NCBI RefSeq assembly: GCF_018619335.1
Contig: NZ_JAHHDX010000059.1
Location: 1 to 43,232, forward strand
Origin: Alteromonas sp. ALT199
GTDB taxonomy: Bacteria; Pseudomonadota; Gammaproteobacteria; Enterobacterales; Alteromonadaceae
DNA length: 43,232 nucleotides
Direction of reading: 5' to 3'
Below the pieces are notes generated by a model that was not told where the DNA came from, ran no database searches, and saw only the letters and a program-made list of their open reading frames with translations. Below are positions 1-9,563 of this stretch, piece by piece (the stretch's first letter is position 1; every line of letters starts with the position of its first letter). Both the position numbers and the translations under genes were made by a program.

Positions 1-230
1 TCTGGGTATAATTTAGATTTATCAAATTTAGAAAATATCATAATTTTAAGTTTGTTCGTTGTCTAGCTACTATGTATCCATGTTCACTTAAGCGCTATTT
101 TCGATTAGTTATCTTGTTGAAGTTTTTTTGGGGGGGTAAAGGCGAAAACGCTATCTAACCAAACACAGAAATAGACACCGAATTAGCCGCTTAAGCCATT
201 TTGACAACTTGCACTACCAAGGAGTAAGTG

Positions 231-746
231 ATGACTGAAGCAGTAAAAACACCGTATCCGCGTACGTTTTCTCATATTGGAATTTCTGTACCCGATTTAG
301 AAGGCGCCGTGAAGTTTTACACCGAAGTACTCGGCTGGTATTTAATCATGAAGCCGACCGAAATTGTTGAAGACGATTCGGCCATTGGTGAAATGTGTAC
401 CGATGTATTTGGTGCAGGATGGGGTAAATTCCGTATTGCTCACCTTTCAACAGGTGACCGCGTAGGCGTGGAAATCTTCGAGTTCAGCAACCAAGAGAAC
501 CCTGAGAATAACTTCGAGTACTGGAAAACCGGTATCTTCCACTTCTGTGTTCAAGACCCAGACGTAGAAGGCTTGGCAGAGAAGATTGTTGCCGCTGGCG
601 GTAAAAAACGTATGAAGGCGCCGCGCTACTACTATCCGGGTGAGAAGCCATATCGCATGATTTATATGGAAGACCCGTTTGGTAACATTCTTGAAATTTA
701 TAGCCACAGCTATGAGTTGCACTATGCAAGCGGCGCTTACGAGTAA
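231..746 (+). CDS. VOC-family (glyoxalase I-like) protein
   Basis: A 171-aa single-module vicinal-oxygen-chelate protein. The N-terminus has the family's opening strand (FSHIGISVPDLEGAVKFY), with a likely metal-ligand His near residue 15. A second half contains FHFCVQDPD and the closing DPFGNILEIY, whose Glu is the usual last metal ligand. VOC proteins act as glyoxalases, dioxygenases or resistance proteins; the substrate cannot be told here. I prefer ATG at 231 over the in-frame GTG at 228 because AAGGAG at 219-224 sits six bases before the ATG. It stands alone, followed by a strong terminator. Confidence 0.85.
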   Translation: MTEAVKTPYPRTFSHIGISVPDLEGAVKFYTEVLGWYLIMKPTEIVEDDSAIGEMCTDVFGAGWGKFRIAHLSTGDRVGVEIFEFSNQENPENNFEYWKTGIFHFCVQDPDVEGLAEKIVAAGGKKRMKAPRYYYPGEKPYRMIYMEDPFGNILEIYSHSYELHYASGAYE

Positions 747-811
747 GCGTTAGTTAATATCGCTTTTTAGGCATTGCGTTAAGCAAGTGCATAGCAAGCT
801 TTAAATAAGCG

Positions 812-864
812 AAAGGCGAGGGCGAAACAAGCAAAATCTTGTTTAACGCACCTCGCCTTTTTTG
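812..864 (+). terminator. Long intrinsic terminator after the VOC gene
   Basis: Outer arms AAAGGCGAGG (812-821) and CCTCGCCTTT (851-860), then inner pairs GCG/CGC and AAACAAG/CTTGTTT around a six-base loop, followed by a T run. It is unusually long for an intrinsic terminator. Because the outer arms also carry an A run, it may serve the leftward ycbL-type gene that ends at 894 as well. Confidence 0.85.
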
Positions 865-893
865 TTCTTTACTTGCTGATAAAACGCGAGATT

Positions 894-1535
894 TTATCCA
901 AATTGACCGGATACATAAGGGTTGGATGCCTTTTCTGTGGCTACCGTTGTAGTGTGGCCATGTCCAGGATAAATCGTCATATCATCAGGTAGCACCATAA
1001 TTTTTTGCTTAATAGAGTCGATAAGCTGCTGATGATTGCCCTGTGGAAAGTCGGTTCTGCCAATTGAGCCGGCAAATATCACATCGCCGACAATAACCCG
1101 ATTGCTCGTACGCTCTACCAACACTACGTGCCCAGGAGTATGGCCGGGGCAATGTAATACTTCTAAGGTTAAATTGCCCACTGAAATGGTGTCATTGTCA
1201 TTCAACCACTCATTAGGAGTAAAAGGCTGCGCGGGTGGAAAGCCAAACATCTGGCTTTGCTGCATGAGGGCATCTAGCCAGAATTTATCACCGATATGCG
1301 GACCAATAATGGGCACACCATAGTGCTCGGCAATGGCGACTGTGCCGCCAACATGGTCGAGGTGACCGTGAGTCAGTATGATTTTTTCTATACTCACGCC
1401 CTTACTTGACGCTGCATCAATAAGCTTTTCAATATCGCCGCCTGGGTCGACAAACGCACCTTTGTTAGTAGCTGGGTCCCAAATTAGCGAGCAGTTTTGG
1501 GCAAAGGGCGTAACCGGTATAACTTGAATTTCCAC
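894..1535 (-). CDS. ycbL: MBL-fold hydrolase, YcbL type (glyoxalase II-like)
   Basis: 213 aa, close in length and pattern to E. coli YcbL (about 215 aa). It has the metallo-beta-lactamase signature THGHLDHVGG for binding two metal ions, followed by HCPGHTPGH, GDVIF and YPGHGH as the further metal ligands. YcbL-type enzymes are glyoxalase II-like thioesterases hydrolysing S-lactoylglutathione-type esters; this substrate is inferred from the family. No signal peptide is seen, so it should be cytosolic. It starts 3 bases after the permease stop, so it is the last gene of the leftward amidohydrolase-permease unit. Confidence 0.88.
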   Translation of the reverse strand: MEIQVIPVTPFAQNCSLIWDPATNKGAFVDPGGDIEKLIDAASSKGVSIEKIILTHGHLDHVGGTVAIAEHYGVPIIGPHIGDKFWLDALMQQSQMFGFPPAQPFTPNEWLNDNDTISVGNLTLEVLHCPGHTPGHVVLVERTSNRVIVGDVIFAGSIGRTDFPQGNHQQLIDSIKQKIMVLPDDMTIYPGHGHTTTVATEKASNPYVSGQFG

Positions 1536-1538
1536 TGT

Positions 1539-2942
1539 TTAACCTTTTGATTTTTTGTTGCTTAGGGCTAAATGAAAAAGCGCAAAGTAGAGCAGTGCGC
1601 CAACAGCTAATTCACCTAATAAAAATAGCCATGCGTTCGTTGACGATTGTGCAATAGACCATGCGCAAACCACTAATGCAGCAAAGGGTATCAAACGTTT
1701 AAACGGGTTTATAGCGTTAGCGGACGAGCTTGTAGTAAGGTCAGAGTTTCGGCCATGTTCATTAAATAGCAACGAGCTTTGCGAAGAGCCCACCTGTGAA
1801 GAACTTCCATGAGAAAAAGCCTTTTGCGCTTTTATTAACACCACTACACACATTGCATATACTGCTAGCCGCGCCAGCACGCTTGAAATCGCCAGCCATA
1901 CAAAACTGCCGGTAAGTGCCATCGCGCCGGCGAATAATCCAAGTACCAGTATGGATGAAGAGGGCGTAGCAAACTTGCTATGAACCTTACCTAGTATCTC
2001 GCCAAGCTTTCCGGGAATAAGAGACTGTCGTGCCATAGAAAACGTAAGCCGAGAGGTAGATATCACGTTCGCCAATAAGTTCCCGGCTACCGATACCACG
2101 GCGGTTAACGTCATTACAAGCGCTCCAGTTTCTCCAAATATCTTATTGGCAAGGGCAATAAGCGGTGCGCTATCCGGCTTAGCAGGCCCTACGGTGTGCC
2201 AGTAAAGCCACTGCACACAAAAGTAAAATATGGCGATACCTGAAACCGTAAGCATCAACGCCCGAGGAATAGTCTTTTTCGGTGAATTAGTCTCACCGCT
2301 CGTCACCACTACCGTCTCAAAACCAATAAAAGCGTAAAGCGTAAGTAAGGCACCCGCAGATATGGTGTCGAAGGCAGGGATGGTGGTAGCGGAAGAGACG
2401 GTAGAAAAGTCTACTTGCCAATAACCTATAACAATAAGCGCCACAAATGGCACGAGTTTTAGCACGGAAATAGTATCAAGCGAACGCATAGCGGCTTTAA
2501 GACCAACAATATTTACTACAATTAATGCTGTTGTCAGCCCTATGATCGCAAATGATTTGCCTGCGCCTGTATTAAGCTCTGGCCACATATAGCCAGCATA
2601 AAGTAACAGAACGTGCATATTAGCGGCAATTGCCGTAGCTCTAGCCAAGTAATACACAAACCCCGTCTGAAACGCGGCTGCATTGCCAAAGCCTTTTTGG
2701 GCATAAATTACTGGCCCGCCAGTCTCTTGATAGCGAACCGCTAACTGCCCGAAACACCATACTATGGCTAGCATAAGTGCGCCAAAGATCAAAAAGATGT
2801 AGGGGCTGAAAGCACCAAGCGCGGCGGCCATTTTAGCGGGCAGTGCAAAAATGCCTGCCCCAATAAGGCCATTTAATACCAAAAGGGCAGCGCCTATGCC
2901 GCCAATCCCTTTGGTTAAGAGACTTTTGTTTTCGCTACTCAT
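1539..2942 (-). CDS. APC-superfamily amino-acid permease
   Basis: 467 aa, almost entirely hydrophobic with about 12 membrane spans. The first span carries the APC signature GLIGAGIFALP, where the glycine-rich break binds the substrate backbone. A later GFETVVVTSGE segment is typical of the family. It probably transports an amino acid or related compound across the inner membrane; the substrate is unknown. An unusual polar Ser/Asn-rich loop (around SSSQVGSSQSS to TTSSSANAIN) separates the last spans. Its start overlaps the amidohydrolase stop by four bases (ATGA), so the two are translationally coupled and probably work on the same nutrient. Confidence 0.87.
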   Translation of the reverse strand: MSSENKSLLTKGIGGIGAALLVLNGLIGAGIFALPAKMAAALGAFSPYIFLIFGALMLAIVWCFGQLAVRYQETGGPVIYAQKGFGNAAAFQTGFVYYLARATAIAANMHVLLLYAGYMWPELNTGAGKSFAIIGLTTALIVVNIVGLKAAMRSLDTISVLKLVPFVALIVIGYWQVDFSTVSSATTIPAFDTISAGALLTLYAFIGFETVVVTSGETNSPKKTIPRALMLTVSGIAIFYFCVQWLYWHTVGPAKPDSAPLIALANKIFGETGALVMTLTAVVSVAGNLLANVISTSRLTFSMARQSLIPGKLGEILGKVHSKFATPSSSILVLGLFAGAMALTGSFVWLAISSVLARLAVYAMCVVVLIKAQKAFSHGSSSQVGSSQSSLLFNEHGRNSDLTTSSSANAINPFKRLIPFAALVVCAWSIAQSSTNAWLFLLGELAVGALLYFALFHLALSNKKSKG

Positions 2943-4639
2943 TTAGAGAAAACTTCTTCTCCAGCCACATAGGTGGCGTGAACTTCGGTTTTCCAAATGT
3001 CTTTGGCGTCTATACTGAAAATATCTTGGTCTACCAAAATGAAATCAGCCCATTTCCCTGGCGTTAATGTACCTAACGTATCTTCCATATGCCCTGCGTA
3101 GGCTGCATCTAGCGTAAAGCCTTTAAAGGCTTGTTCAATGGTTAAGGCTTCGTGGGCATACCAGCCTTTTACCGGTTGGTTGTTTCTGTCTTGACGCGTA
3201 ACCGCAGCGTGAAGACCGTAAAACGGGTTAGCAAGCTCTACAGGAAAATCTGAACCTAAGGGAAGAGCTATGCCTGAATCAAGCAGCGTTTTCCATGCGT
3301 AAGCGCCTTTCATTCGGTCTTTACCAAGGCGGTCTTCCGCCATATTTTTATCGCTGGTGGCATGGGTTGGCTGCATGGAAGGTAGTACTTTTAACGTTGC
3401 AAAGCGCGCTAGATCATCAGGTGCAATTACTTGCGCGTGTTCTATACGGTTGCGCAACTCACTGCCGCCTATATTTTTAAAGGTAGTTTCAAATTCGTTT
3501 AGCGCTACATGATTCGCTTTATCGCCGATAGCGTGATAGTTAAGCTGGAAACCCGCACCTATTACGGTGGTGAAAAGTTGGGTCATATCTTCTGGTTGAG
3601 TTAATAGCAATCCATGTTGATGGGGCGCATCTGAATAAGGTTCGAGTAATGCTGCCCCACGACTGCCTAGTGCACCATCACCATAGGCTTTCACTGAACG
3701 AATATACAAAAAGTCGTCTTCATCCCGAATTGTACCGTTACTTAACATGGTTGAAAGTTCAGGATCAGTCGCGCTCACCATTGCATAAATACGTACAGGC
3801 AGGTCACCCTCTACCGCTTCTTTTACATAGAAGTCGTAAACGTCTCTTCCTACGCCAGCATCGTGCATTGACGTAATACCATTTGCTAGTAAGTGCTCAC
3901 CTGCGGCATTTAATTGCTGCTCGTATATCGCGTTACTGGCTTTCGGTAAGTGCTCTTCAATTAGTAGTGATGCGTTATCGATGAATACACCAGTAGGGTT
4001 GCCGTCGGCGTCTTTAATAATTTCACCGCCAACAGGTGACTGGGTGTCTTTTGTAATGCCAGCTAGCTCCATAGCTTTTGTATTAACCCATGCCGCGTGA
4101 CCGTCAACTCGAGTAAGCATTACCGGTTTATCAGACACAACATTGTCTAAATCAGCAGCGGTCGGGAAGGCTCTATCAGACCACAACTCTTGGTTCCAGC
4201 CGCGCCCGGTAATCCAAGTTTGCTGTCCATTTGCAAAGGCGTATTCGGCAACCATTTTAGCCGCGTCTTGCGCACTTTTACTTTCTCGCAAATTCACTTC
4301 TAACAAATTTGCCCCTAAACCGAGAAGATGGCCATGAGCATCGATAAGACCGGGGAGCATGACTTTACCTTTGCCGTCTATGGTGTCATCAACAGAGGTT
4401 TTACCTTTATCTACGTTTAGTGCAACGACCTTACCTTCGTCCAAGAGAAGGTTTTTAAAAGTAGTGAGCTCACCTTTTTCATTTAAGGTGTAGCCTTTTA
4501 CATTCTCAACTAGGGTGGCTGCCTCTACTTTAAGCGTAGTGGACATTGCGGCCAGTGTTGCCGCTGTAGCAAAGGTTGCTGTTAGTAGTTTTGAAAGCGA
4601 ATGCTTTTTAAATGTCAGCGTAGACAATGTTGAGTTCAT
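2939..4639 (-). CDS. Secreted amidohydrolase, YtcJ-like (Amidohydro_3)
   Basis: 566 aa. An N-terminal signal peptide (basic KKHSLSK, then an Ala/Thr-rich core ending near VEA) points to export. The catalytic part begins with GLIDAHGHL, the HxH metal pair of the amidohydrolase superfamily. RIEHAQ and GSDFPVE supply a His and the last Asp ligand. The late segment PGKWADFILVDQD is the standard end of the composite beta-domain. The family hydrolyses C-N bonds of N-acyl or cyclic compounds; the exact substrate is unknown. With the coupled permease and the dehydratase upstream, a role in amino-acid derivative catabolism is plausible. Confidence 0.87.
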   Translation of the reverse strand: MNSTLSTLTFKKHSLSKLLTATFATAATLAAMSTTLKVEAATLVENVKGYTLNEKGELTTFKNLLLDEGKVVALNVDKGKTSVDDTIDGKGKVMLPGLIDAHGHLLGLGANLLEVNLRESKSAQDAAKMVAEYAFANGQQTWITGRGWNQELWSDRAFPTAADLDNVVSDKPVMLTRVDGHAAWVNTKAMELAGITKDTQSPVGGEIIKDADGNPTGVFIDNASLLIEEHLPKASNAIYEQQLNAAGEHLLANGITSMHDAGVGRDVYDFYVKEAVEGDLPVRIYAMVSATDPELSTMLSNGTIRDEDDFLYIRSVKAYGDGALGSRGAALLEPYSDAPHQHGLLLTQPEDMTQLFTTVIGAGFQLNYHAIGDKANHVALNEFETTFKNIGGSELRNRIEHAQVIAPDDLARFATLKVLPSMQPTHATSDKNMAEDRLGKDRMKGAYAWKTLLDSGIALPLGSDFPVELANPFYGLHAAVTRQDRNNQPVKGWYAHEALTIEQAFKGFTLDAAYAGHMEDTLGTLTPGKWADFILVDQDIFSIDAKDIWKTEVHATYVAGEEVFSK

Positions 4640-4740
4640 AGTGAGTTTCTGCCTGTTTGTTTTTCTATTCTTAGTATTAAGTCGTTCGGTTCGCTCAAAT
4701 TCACTTTAAAGCATAACAGTGATATAGCACTGTTCTAAGC

Positions 4741-5775
4741 CTAAGCGTCTTTAAGTTCTTCTAATTCGTCAGCGTCTTCAAAGTCTAGGATAGGCGGCTG
4801 CAATAAAAAGTCTCTTTCCCAAATTTTTGCCATATTAGCTTGGCTAATGTTGCCGCCACTTATTATCACCAATGCGGTTTGTCCTTTCGGTGTGTTTGCC
4901 GCCCAAGCTGCTACAGCGGCCATCGTCATGGCGCACGTTGGCTCAATATGAAGCTTTAGTAAATGGTGCAACCATTGCGTCCAGTAGGCAATTTGTAGCT
5001 CGTCTACTTCATAAAAATCGTCAAGCTCTTGCAGTATAGGAAAAGTAACGTCGCCGACAGAAGGTGTGGCTGCGCCGTCAGCTAAGGTATTAGGCGTATG
5101 CTGCAAAGAAACTATTTCGCCTGCCTGTAGCGACATTGAAGCGTCGTTTGCTTCGGCCGGTTCTGCGCCTATAACCAAAGCATTAGGCTGCAATTCGCGG
5201 GTTGCCAGCAAGGTACCAGATAGCAGACCGCCACCGCCGCACGGTGCAAAAACTGCGTCCACATCACCTACTTCATTTAACGCTTCTAATGCCACTGTGC
5301 CTTGCCCCGCCACAATATCTTCATGGTTGAACGGCGGTATCCACACAGTGTCTGGTGCTTTTGATGCTTGCTCAACCGCTGCGTCGGCCTCTGGTCGAGT
5401 AGGGTATAACTTTAATTCTGCGCCATAGCTTTGCGTTGCCGCAGCCTTAATGGGCGATATAGTTTCACTTGCGAAAATCGTGGCGCTACAACCGTAGTGT
5501 GTAGCTGCATAAGCAACAGCTTGAGCGTGATTTCCAGAGCTATTGGCAACCACATGTTTTGGAAGGCGACCTTCCTCTTTTAAGCGGGCTAAAAAATTCA
5601 TTGCGCCGCGAAGTTTGAATGCCCCAATGGTTTGTAAGCATTCTGCTTTAAACAAAATGCGATTGCCCATCCATTCATTTAACAGCGAAGATTCAACAAT
5701 GGGTGTTCTTTTAACATCGCTCTTAATGCGCGCGTAAGCGTGTTTTATATCGTCGAAACTGGGGGGAGTGCTCAT
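4741..5775 (-). CDS. PLP-dependent threonine/serine dehydratase
   Basis: About 344 aa from the chosen start (MSTPPSFDDI). A longer in-frame start at 5910 adds 45 residues with no counterpart in the family. The ATG at 5775 has AAAAGAGCGG just upstream, so I chose it. The fold-type II PLP signature is clear: GAFKLRGAMN (PLP lysine), NSSGNHAQ, and the phosphate-binding GGGGLLSG. There is no C-terminal ACT-type regulatory domain, so it resembles catabolic dehydratases or serine/threonine racemases rather than biosynthetic IlvA. The reaction would be deamination of L-Thr or L-Ser to a 2-oxo acid. It lies about 100 bases upstream of the amidohydrolase in the same direction. Confidence 0.85.
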   Translation of the reverse strand: MSTPPSFDDIKHAYARIKSDVKRTPIVESSLLNEWMGNRILFKAECLQTIGAFKLRGAMNFLARLKEEGRLPKHVVANSSGNHAQAVAYAATHYGCSATIFASETISPIKAAATQSYGAELKLYPTRPEADAAVEQASKAPDTVWIPPFNHEDIVAGQGTVALEALNEVGDVDAVFAPCGGGGLLSGTLLATRELQPNALVIGAEPAEANDASMSLQAGEIVSLQHTPNTLADGAATPSVGDVTFPILQELDDFYEVDELQIAYWTQWLHHLLKLHIEPTCAMTMAAVAAWAANTPKGQTALVIISGGNISQANMAKIWERDFLLQPPILDFEDADELEELKDA

Positions 5776-5970
5776 TAAATACCGCTCTTTTAAATATGTT
5801 TTTTTAACACGCAAAGGCTTCGTACCTTCATGTATTAAAGATAAAAAACTATACAGTGCCAGATACGCTTCGATTACGCTAGAGCCTATTCCAGATTGTG
5901 TATAAGGCAATTCATATTTGTTTCATAATTCTACTTTAGTCTGCTTGAGCACGTTTTCTGAGGTAGGCAC

Positions 5971-8949
5971 ATGTTAAACAAACTTAATCATCGTATTTAT
6001 GCCCTACCTACAGTTCTATTTATCTTCCTTGCACTATTATTTGTATCGGCGGGCGTTTTTATTCAAAACGACGAACGCACCGCTCGTATTTCTAAGGCCC
6101 AGTCGGTAGCCGAGCAAGTAAAAATAAGTCTAGAGGTTTTCTCTAGCGAACGTATTCAAGCACTGCATAACCTTATGCAAAACTGGCCAACCTTTGAACC
6201 TAACCAAGTCGATTGGTTTAATGCGCAAGCCCTCTCTCTAATGGGCATGCAGAAGGGGTTTTCTTCATTAGTATTTATTGATGCTAACGGCGAGATAGCT
6301 TGGGTTGCGACTCCATCAACGGGTATTAAAACCCGCATAGACAACAGCCTGATTGGCAAGCCGATGGAAGCGCTAGGCTTAAACATATCCCGTTTTTCAG
6401 AGGGCTTGGAAAGTAAGCTTTTATATTCAGAGAATGCTAAACATCACTTTATCGTTGTAGGCAGAGCTATCAGCCCCCAAGAGCCAAAACATGGGTTTCT
6501 CGTCGCGGGCTTTGATGTACAAACTATTCTAGGCGTGATGTTAGGCGAGCTAGTGGGCCCGCAGTTTAACTTTAAGCTTCAGAGTGACAGCGAAACATTG
6601 TTCCAAAGCGGTGAGCTATTGAACGATGGCTCCATAGTAAGGCTTGAGCCATTCACCTTCTTAGAGCGAGAGTTCTTTCTTACCATGCAGTCTCAACTTA
6701 GCCCTTATAACGCGGGTTTGTTGATAATAATGATTGGCCTATTGATGTCAGCACTGGTGAGTTACGTACTGCATAAACAGCTTAAGGGTGCAGTTCACCT
6801 ATCTATAAGCCATCAGCGCTATTTAACGGCCAGTGAAGCTTCACTTGACGCTCTACTTATTTATCAGCCTACAGACGGCGACTTTTCGCTTGTGGAAGCA
6901 AACTCATACAGCCGATATTTATTTCGTGGTGCCTGTGACGCATTGCGCTTTATGAGTTTGGCAGAACAAACCCGTTACTTAGGAGTGCATGGTGAATTTG
7001 AAAATGTGCAAAGTGTTGCTGCTAATGGTGTGCCTTTTGAGGCGCATCTAGCGGTAAATAGCGATAAAATAGAGCCCGAATGGATAAAAGTTCAAGTGGT
7101 AAAAGCAGGTGACAACATTGCGGTTACCATAAGGGATGTTACCGATCGTTTTCGTGCGCAACATGACTTAAAACGCAGTGAAGAGAAATACCGTCGTCTT
7201 GTTGATGGTATGCAGCGTCACTTTGTTTACACTAAAACTGTTGACCATAACTTTGTTTATGTAAGCGCGGGCATAGAAAAGATCCTAGGTTTTAGTATGG
7301 AAGATTTTTGTGCTAACGAGTCTAGATACGTACGCCAAGTACCAGACGAGACTTTTGAAATACGTCAAACCATTGCTCGAGGTGAAAAGCCCGAACCTTA
7401 TGTTATGTGCTATCAAAGCAAAACTGGCGAACCGTTATCCATTGAGTTTTCTGACACACCAATAATTAACGAGCAAGGTCTATTGGTTGCCGTTGAAGGT
7501 ATAGCTCGGGATGTAACCAAAGAGTTAGCGTTGCAGGAAGAAGTGAATTTTCAGGCTAATCATGACCAGTTAACAGGGCTGTTTAATCGCTATGCTTTTG
7601 ATGAAAAGCTACGAGTGATTCTTGATGAAACGCATGAAAAGGCCGGTCATCAAGGCGAAGGCGTGGGTTTAAGCCAAGCCGGCTTAAAAAGCGTGGCGAG
7701 CATCAATTCGCCCCGCGCTCAGCACAAGCAAAGTGTGATGTGTTTTATCGATATGGATCGATTCAAGTTGGTAAACGACAGTTGTGGTCATCCAGCTGGC
7801 GATAAGTTACTTAAAGAAATCTCGACTATATTTCGACAATACATAAATGGGGAAGATCTACTTGCTCGGATCGGTGGAGACGAGTTCTGTATTATATTTC
7901 GCAATCAACGTTTGGACGAGGTAACACAGCACCTAGACAAACTCTTGTTGGCCATTTCAAATTACCGTTTCGTCTACGACGATAAACTGTTTTTCGTTGG
8001 TGCAAGCATTGGTGTTATTGAAATTAACGAGAACACACAAAGCGCAGAGGCATTAATTAAAGCCGCCGACAATGCCTGTTATAAAGCTAAGCACCTAGGT
8101 CGAAATCGTTATTTTGTGTTTCATGATAGCGACTCTCAAATGGCTATTGATGATAGTGAAAATGAGGTATTACATGCTCTGCATCACGCATTACAAAACG
8201 ACGGTTTCGAGTTGTACAGCCAAGCTATTATGCCGCTGAATGTTCCTAAAGAAGACAAAGGCGCGCAACCGCAGCATTACGAGATTCTTTTGCGCCTCAA
8301 CGCAAAAGATAATGGGCTCATCAGCCCAGGGCTATTTATACCGTTGGCAGAGCGCCACGGTTTAATGAACAAAGTTGATTTGTGGGTTGTGGAAAACACC
8401 CTTAAAACCCTTGAAAGCAATCCTGCTCATATTGATAACGTAGGTAAGGTTGCCATAAATTTATCGGGGATTACGCTCGGTGATGAAACGGCGCTGCATA
8501 AAATTTCTCAACGTATGCAAAGTACCTCGGTACCCGCTGAAAAAATCTGTTTTGAAATTACAGAAACAACAGCCGTAACTAACTTGAGTGCCGCAAAACG
8601 TTTTATTTCTGCATTGCGTGATTTGGGGTGTAGCTTTGCTCTAGATGATTTTGGTGCAGGCATGTCCTCATTTACCTACCTCAAAAATCTTGATGTTGAT
8701 TACGTTAAAATTGACGGCTCCTTTGTGCGAAATATCGTTCACGATCCTATCGATCATGCTACAGTAACAGCGATTAATAATATTGCGCACAGTATGGGAA
8801 AACAAACCGTTGCTGAGTTTGTGGTAGACATTGCTACCGCAGAATTACTTAAGGAACTTAAGGTTGACTACGGCCAAGGCTTTGCTTTGGATAAACCCAA
8901 ACCGCTGGCGCATAGAGTTCAATGGCGAGTTAAACTTGCCTCTGCCTGA
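5971..8949 (+). CDS. Membrane PAS-GGDEF-EAL c-di-GMP enzyme
   Basis: 992 aa. A membrane span (about residues 11-30), a periplasmic sensor region of about 210 residues and a second span (about 246-267) form a sensory input. Two PAS-like segments follow (about 285-395 and 405-525), then GGDEF (HDQLTGLFNR; RIGGDEF at about 633-639) and EAL from about 770. EAL keeps ExLxR as EILLR, then NLSG, ITET, LDDFG, KIDGSF, AEF and YGQGF. GGDEF looks competent for c-di-GMP synthesis. The upstream inhibitory I-site RxxD reads NGED, so product inhibition is probably lost. A hydrophilic insert (EKAGHQGEGVGL to SPRAQHKQ) interrupts the start of the GGDEF domain. Which activity dominates cannot be told. Confidence 0.9.
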   Translation: MLNKLNHRIYALPTVLFIFLALLFVSAGVFIQNDERTARISKAQSVAEQVKISLEVFSSERIQALHNLMQNWPTFEPNQVDWFNAQALSLMGMQKGFSSLVFIDANGEIAWVATPSTGIKTRIDNSLIGKPMEALGLNISRFSEGLESKLLYSENAKHHFIVVGRAISPQEPKHGFLVAGFDVQTILGVMLGELVGPQFNFKLQSDSETLFQSGELLNDGSIVRLEPFTFLEREFFLTMQSQLSPYNAGLLIIMIGLLMSALVSYVLHKQLKGAVHLSISHQRYLTASEASLDALLIYQPTDGDFSLVEANSYSRYLFRGACDALRFMSLAEQTRYLGVHGEFENVQSVAANGVPFEAHLAVNSDKIEPEWIKVQVVKAGDNIAVTIRDVTDRFRAQHDLKRSEEKYRRLVDGMQRHFVYTKTVDHNFVYVSAGIEKILGFSMEDFCANESRYVRQVPDETFEIRQTIARGEKPEPYVMCYQSKTGEPLSIEFSDTPIINEQGLLVAVEGIARDVTKELALQEEVNFQANHDQLTGLFNRYAFDEKLRVILDETHEKAGHQGEGVGLSQAGLKSVASINSPRAQHKQSVMCFIDMDRFKLVNDSCGHPAGDKLLKEISTIFRQYINGEDLLARIGGDEFCIIFRNQRLDEVTQHLDKLLLAISNYRFVYDDKLFFVGASIGVIEINENTQSAEALIKAADNACYKAKHLGRNRYFVFHDSDSQMAIDDSENEVLHALHHALQNDGFELYSQAIMPLNVPKEDKGAQPQHYEILLRLNAKDNGLISPGLFIPLAERHGLMNKVDLWVVENTLKTLESNPAHIDNVGKVAINLSGITLGDETALHKISQRMQSTSVPAEKICFEITETTAVTNLSAAKRFISALRDLGCSFALDDFGAGMSSFTYLKNLDVDYVKIDGSFVRNIVHDPIDHATVTAINNIAHSMGKQTVAEFVVDIATAELLKELKVDYGQGFALDKPKPLAHRVQWRVKLASA

Positions 8950-8960
8950 AGGAAATAGTT

Positions 8961-9335
8961 ATGGGTTTATTTGATACCATTATGGGTAATGCAAGCGAAA
9001 CGAGTGCCTCAGACGTGCAAGAGGAGCTTGCGCCTATTCTTGCCACCAATGAGACGGTTACCTCTGCGTTTAAGCTAGTGCGCGACCTAAGTGTGTTTAC
9101 CAATAAGCGTTTGATCCTTATTGATAAGCAAGGCCTTACGGGCCGCAAAGTGAACTATCACTCTATACCTTACAAGTCGATTACGCAGTTTATTGTAGAA
9201 ACTGCCGGACATTTTGATACCGATGCAGAGCTTAAAATTTGGTTATCAGGAAAAGCCGATGCTGTTGAAATTGAATTAAGTGCATCGTCTGCTCAGGCAG
9301 TACAGCAGAATTTAGCAACGCAAATGTTTAGCTAG
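8961..9335 (+). CDS. Bacterial PH-domain protein
   Basis: 124 aa, cytosolic, no signal or membrane segment. The pattern EELAPILATNETVTSAFKLVRD, then FTNKRLILIDKQGLTGRKVNYHSIPY, matches the short bacterial pleckstrin-homology (bPH_1, YvbH-like) proteins. Their function is poorly known. It starts 11 bases after the c-di-GMP enzyme with AAGGAAA before the ATG, so the two are probably co-transcribed. Confidence 0.8.
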   Translation: MGLFDTIMGNASETSASDVQEELAPILATNETVTSAFKLVRDLSVFTNKRLILIDKQGLTGRKVNYHSIPYKSITQFIVETAGHFDTDAELKIWLSGKADAVEIELSASSAQAVQQNLATQMFS

Positions 9336-9500
9336 TTTCTGCATTTCGTGAAACTTGATTGTTGCTTTCAATGGCGAGCAGTGAGTGAAAAACGCTGAGT
9401 CATTTTACGGACGTAGAAAGCGTTGAAAAGCTAATGTGTAAAAACAAAGTGTAAAAACAGCCTGTAGAAACAATAGTTAACAATCAAACAGACCAAATAA

Positions 9501-9534
9501 AAAAGCGATGCTTTCACAAGCATCGCTTTTTGTT
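9501..9534. terminator. Bidirectional intrinsic terminator
   Basis: A perfect 13-bp stem, AAAAGCGATGCTT (9501-9513) with AAGCATCGCTTTT (9518-9530), loop TCAC. It has A and T runs on both sides, so it can end the PH-domain gene and the leftward peptidase gene. Confidence 0.9.
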
Positions 9535-9563
9535 TGTTACAACTACCTTAGGTCATAACCCGA

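Noticed and set aside
4741..5910. Longer dehydratase start at 5910
   Set aside because: The extra 45 residues are not family-like, and ATG 5775 has the better upstream sequence.
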